Source of the DNA: Candidatus Heimdallarchaeota archaeon
GTDB lineage: Archaea > Asgardarchaeota > Heimdallarchaeia > Heimdallarchaeales > Heimdallarchaeaceae
NCBI GenBank assembly: GCA_016839875.1
Contig: JAEOTK010000270.1
Location: 1 to 31,318, forward strand
Length of the DNA: 31,318 nt
Direction: 5' to 3'
The translations under genes and the position numbers were made by a program. The notes beneath the pieces were generated by a model. It did no database searches. It was not told where the DNA came from and was given only the letters and a program-made list of their open reading frames with translations. Positions within the stretch are counted from its first letter, which is position 1. Every line of letters starts with the position of its first letter. This document shows positions 30,457 through 31,318 of this stretch, piece after piece.

Positions 30457-31318
30457 ATGAATAAGACTAACAGCAATGATACTACAATGAATGCTGATGA
30501 AATATCTTTCTGCTCAGTTTGTGGAAAGATTCTAACATCAAAAAAAGGTCGGCTAAATTGCCCCAAATGTGGTGAGAATATTTCTGTTAGTGTGCCAAAG
30601 AGAGATGAAGTAAGTCAGAAGAAAATTAAGAAAAAAGACATTGATCAAATTAGATCAAAAATAACAGAACCATGGCAAAAATACTTCCCATATCTGGAAA
30701 TCAGACCATTACAAAATCAAATTATAGAAAAGATTCAAGGAGGATGTGAATCTAAATCCCATATAATTATTGAAGCTGCAAATGGTGTAGGAAAAACAAT
30801 TGCTGTTCTAGCAGCGGTTCTCCCATATAGTTTGAAAAGAAAGAAGACAGTAGTTTATTGCTGCAGAACACATCAACAAATGAGTAGAGTCATATCTGAA
30901 TTGAAGATGGTAAATCAATTAACACCTGTTTCTGGAATTGCTTTACGAGGTAGAAGAGATTTATGTCTCAATTCGATTGTTCAGAAATTTGCAATAGATG
31001 CGGGAAATGCTGCTGACATATGTAGATATCTGAAAAAAGAGGGAAAATGCAAGTACTTCAATAATATAGCTGATAAGAACAAAATGAGTCAGATTAAAGG
31101 AATTACCCAGAACCAAGTCCTTGATAGTCAAGAGATTTTGAATAAAGGCAAATCTATAGAAGTATGTCCTTATGAGATATCAAAACGACTCATATCTGAT
31201 GTAAATGTAGTAGCTGCAAGTTATCAGCACATTTTCAATCCCTTTGTACGAAATTCTTTTTTGATGAGTCTTGAAAAAGATATTACAGATATAATCTTAA
31301 TTGTTGATGAAGCACATA
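30457..31318 (+). CDS. XPD/Rad3-family helicase with N-terminal zinc ribbon, N-terminal part
   Basis: The gene starts with ATG at 30457 and runs off the window after 287 codons. Residues 15-45 form a zinc ribbon (C19-x2-C22 and C35-x2-C38). The helicase follows: Walker A AANGVGKT (107-114), motif Ia with YCCRTHQQ, then the Fe-S region with four cysteines (C170 in GRRDLCLN, C189, C198, C237), and Walker B as DEAH (284-287). The four-cysteine cluster between motifs Ia and II marks XPD, FancJ, RTEL1 and DinG-type superfamily 2 helicases, which unwind DNA 5' to 3' in repair or transcription. The added zinc ribbon is not part of the classic archaeal XPD. Clusters, arch and second RecA domain beyond DEAH are outside the window. 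A TATA-like box about 31 bases upstream suggests a very short leader. Confidence 0.9.
   Translation, partial: MNKTNSNDTTMNADEISFCSVCGKILTSKKGRLNCPKCGENISVSVPKRDEVSQKKIKKKDIDQIRSKITEPWQKYFPYLEIRPLQNQIIEKIQGGCESKSHIIIEAANGVGKTIAVLAAVLPYSLKRKKTVVYCCRTHQQMSRVISELKMVNQLTPVSGIALRGRRDLCLNSIVQKFAIDAGNAADICRYLKKEGKCKYFNNIADKNKMSQIKGITQNQVLDSQEILNKGKSIEVCPYEISKRLISDVNVVAASYQHIFNPFVRNSFLMSLEKDITDIILIVDEAH

Overview
The window looks like a piece of an AT-rich archaeal chromosome, most likely from an Asgard archaeon close to the Heimdallarchaeia. Archaeal traits are the AMP phosphorylase with its extra N-terminal domain, the KEOPS subunit Cgi121, an XPD/Rad3-type helicase and TATA-box promoters. Several of these promoters place the transcription start on the start codon itself. 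The Asgard suggestion rests on two roadblock/LC7-like proteins, a longin-like protein, an SMC5/6-like gene set and a subtilase laid out like eukaryotic site-1 protease. The lineage is inferred from gene content only. There are no rRNA or tRNA genes, CRISPR arrays, insertion sequences or obvious mobile elements.

Layout. 1-519: start of an exported solute-binding protein, cut by the window edge. 683-5584: a minus-strand operon of four overlapping genes: an SMC ATPase with hinge, a probable kleisin, a tandem winged-helix protein resembling MAGE/Nse3, and a cysteine-rich protein whose zinc-ligand spacing resembles the Nse1 RING. 5685-8744: a large cell-surface protein. 8912-11242: galT and a GH57-family gene, divergent from a shared promoter region. 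11364-12609: a thioredoxin-like two-domain protein and two very small cysteine-rich proteins. 12784-14839: AMP phosphorylase and Cgi121. 14836-18980: argS, a PfkB-family kinase and an unknown gene. 19207-20663: thioredoxin, a CCCH zinc protein and a roadblock protein. 20653-24354: a membrane-anchored subtilisin-like protease with a HAD phosphatase upstream. 24466-25965: a polytopic membrane protein. 25990-30135: a minus-strand run of a TPR protein, a PD-(D/E)XK nuclease-like protein, a longin-like protein, a roadblock protein and a DUF5752-like protein. 30457-end: an XPD-like helicase with an N-terminal zinc ribbon, cut by the window edge.

How the genes may work together. The strongest candidate for an unusual system is the 683-5584 operon. 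Its gene set parallels the core of the eukaryotic SMC5/6 complex (SMC, Nse4, Nse3, Nse1), on one transcript with translationally coupled genes. The SMC and winged-helix assignments rest on visible motifs. The kleisin and RING-like assignments are inferences. The 25990-27765 genes and the roadblock at 20280 suggest small-GTPase regulation, but no GTPase is encoded here. The rest is mostly housekeeping: nucleotide salvage, t6A tRNA modification, arginine charging, sugar metabolism, redox and DNA repair.
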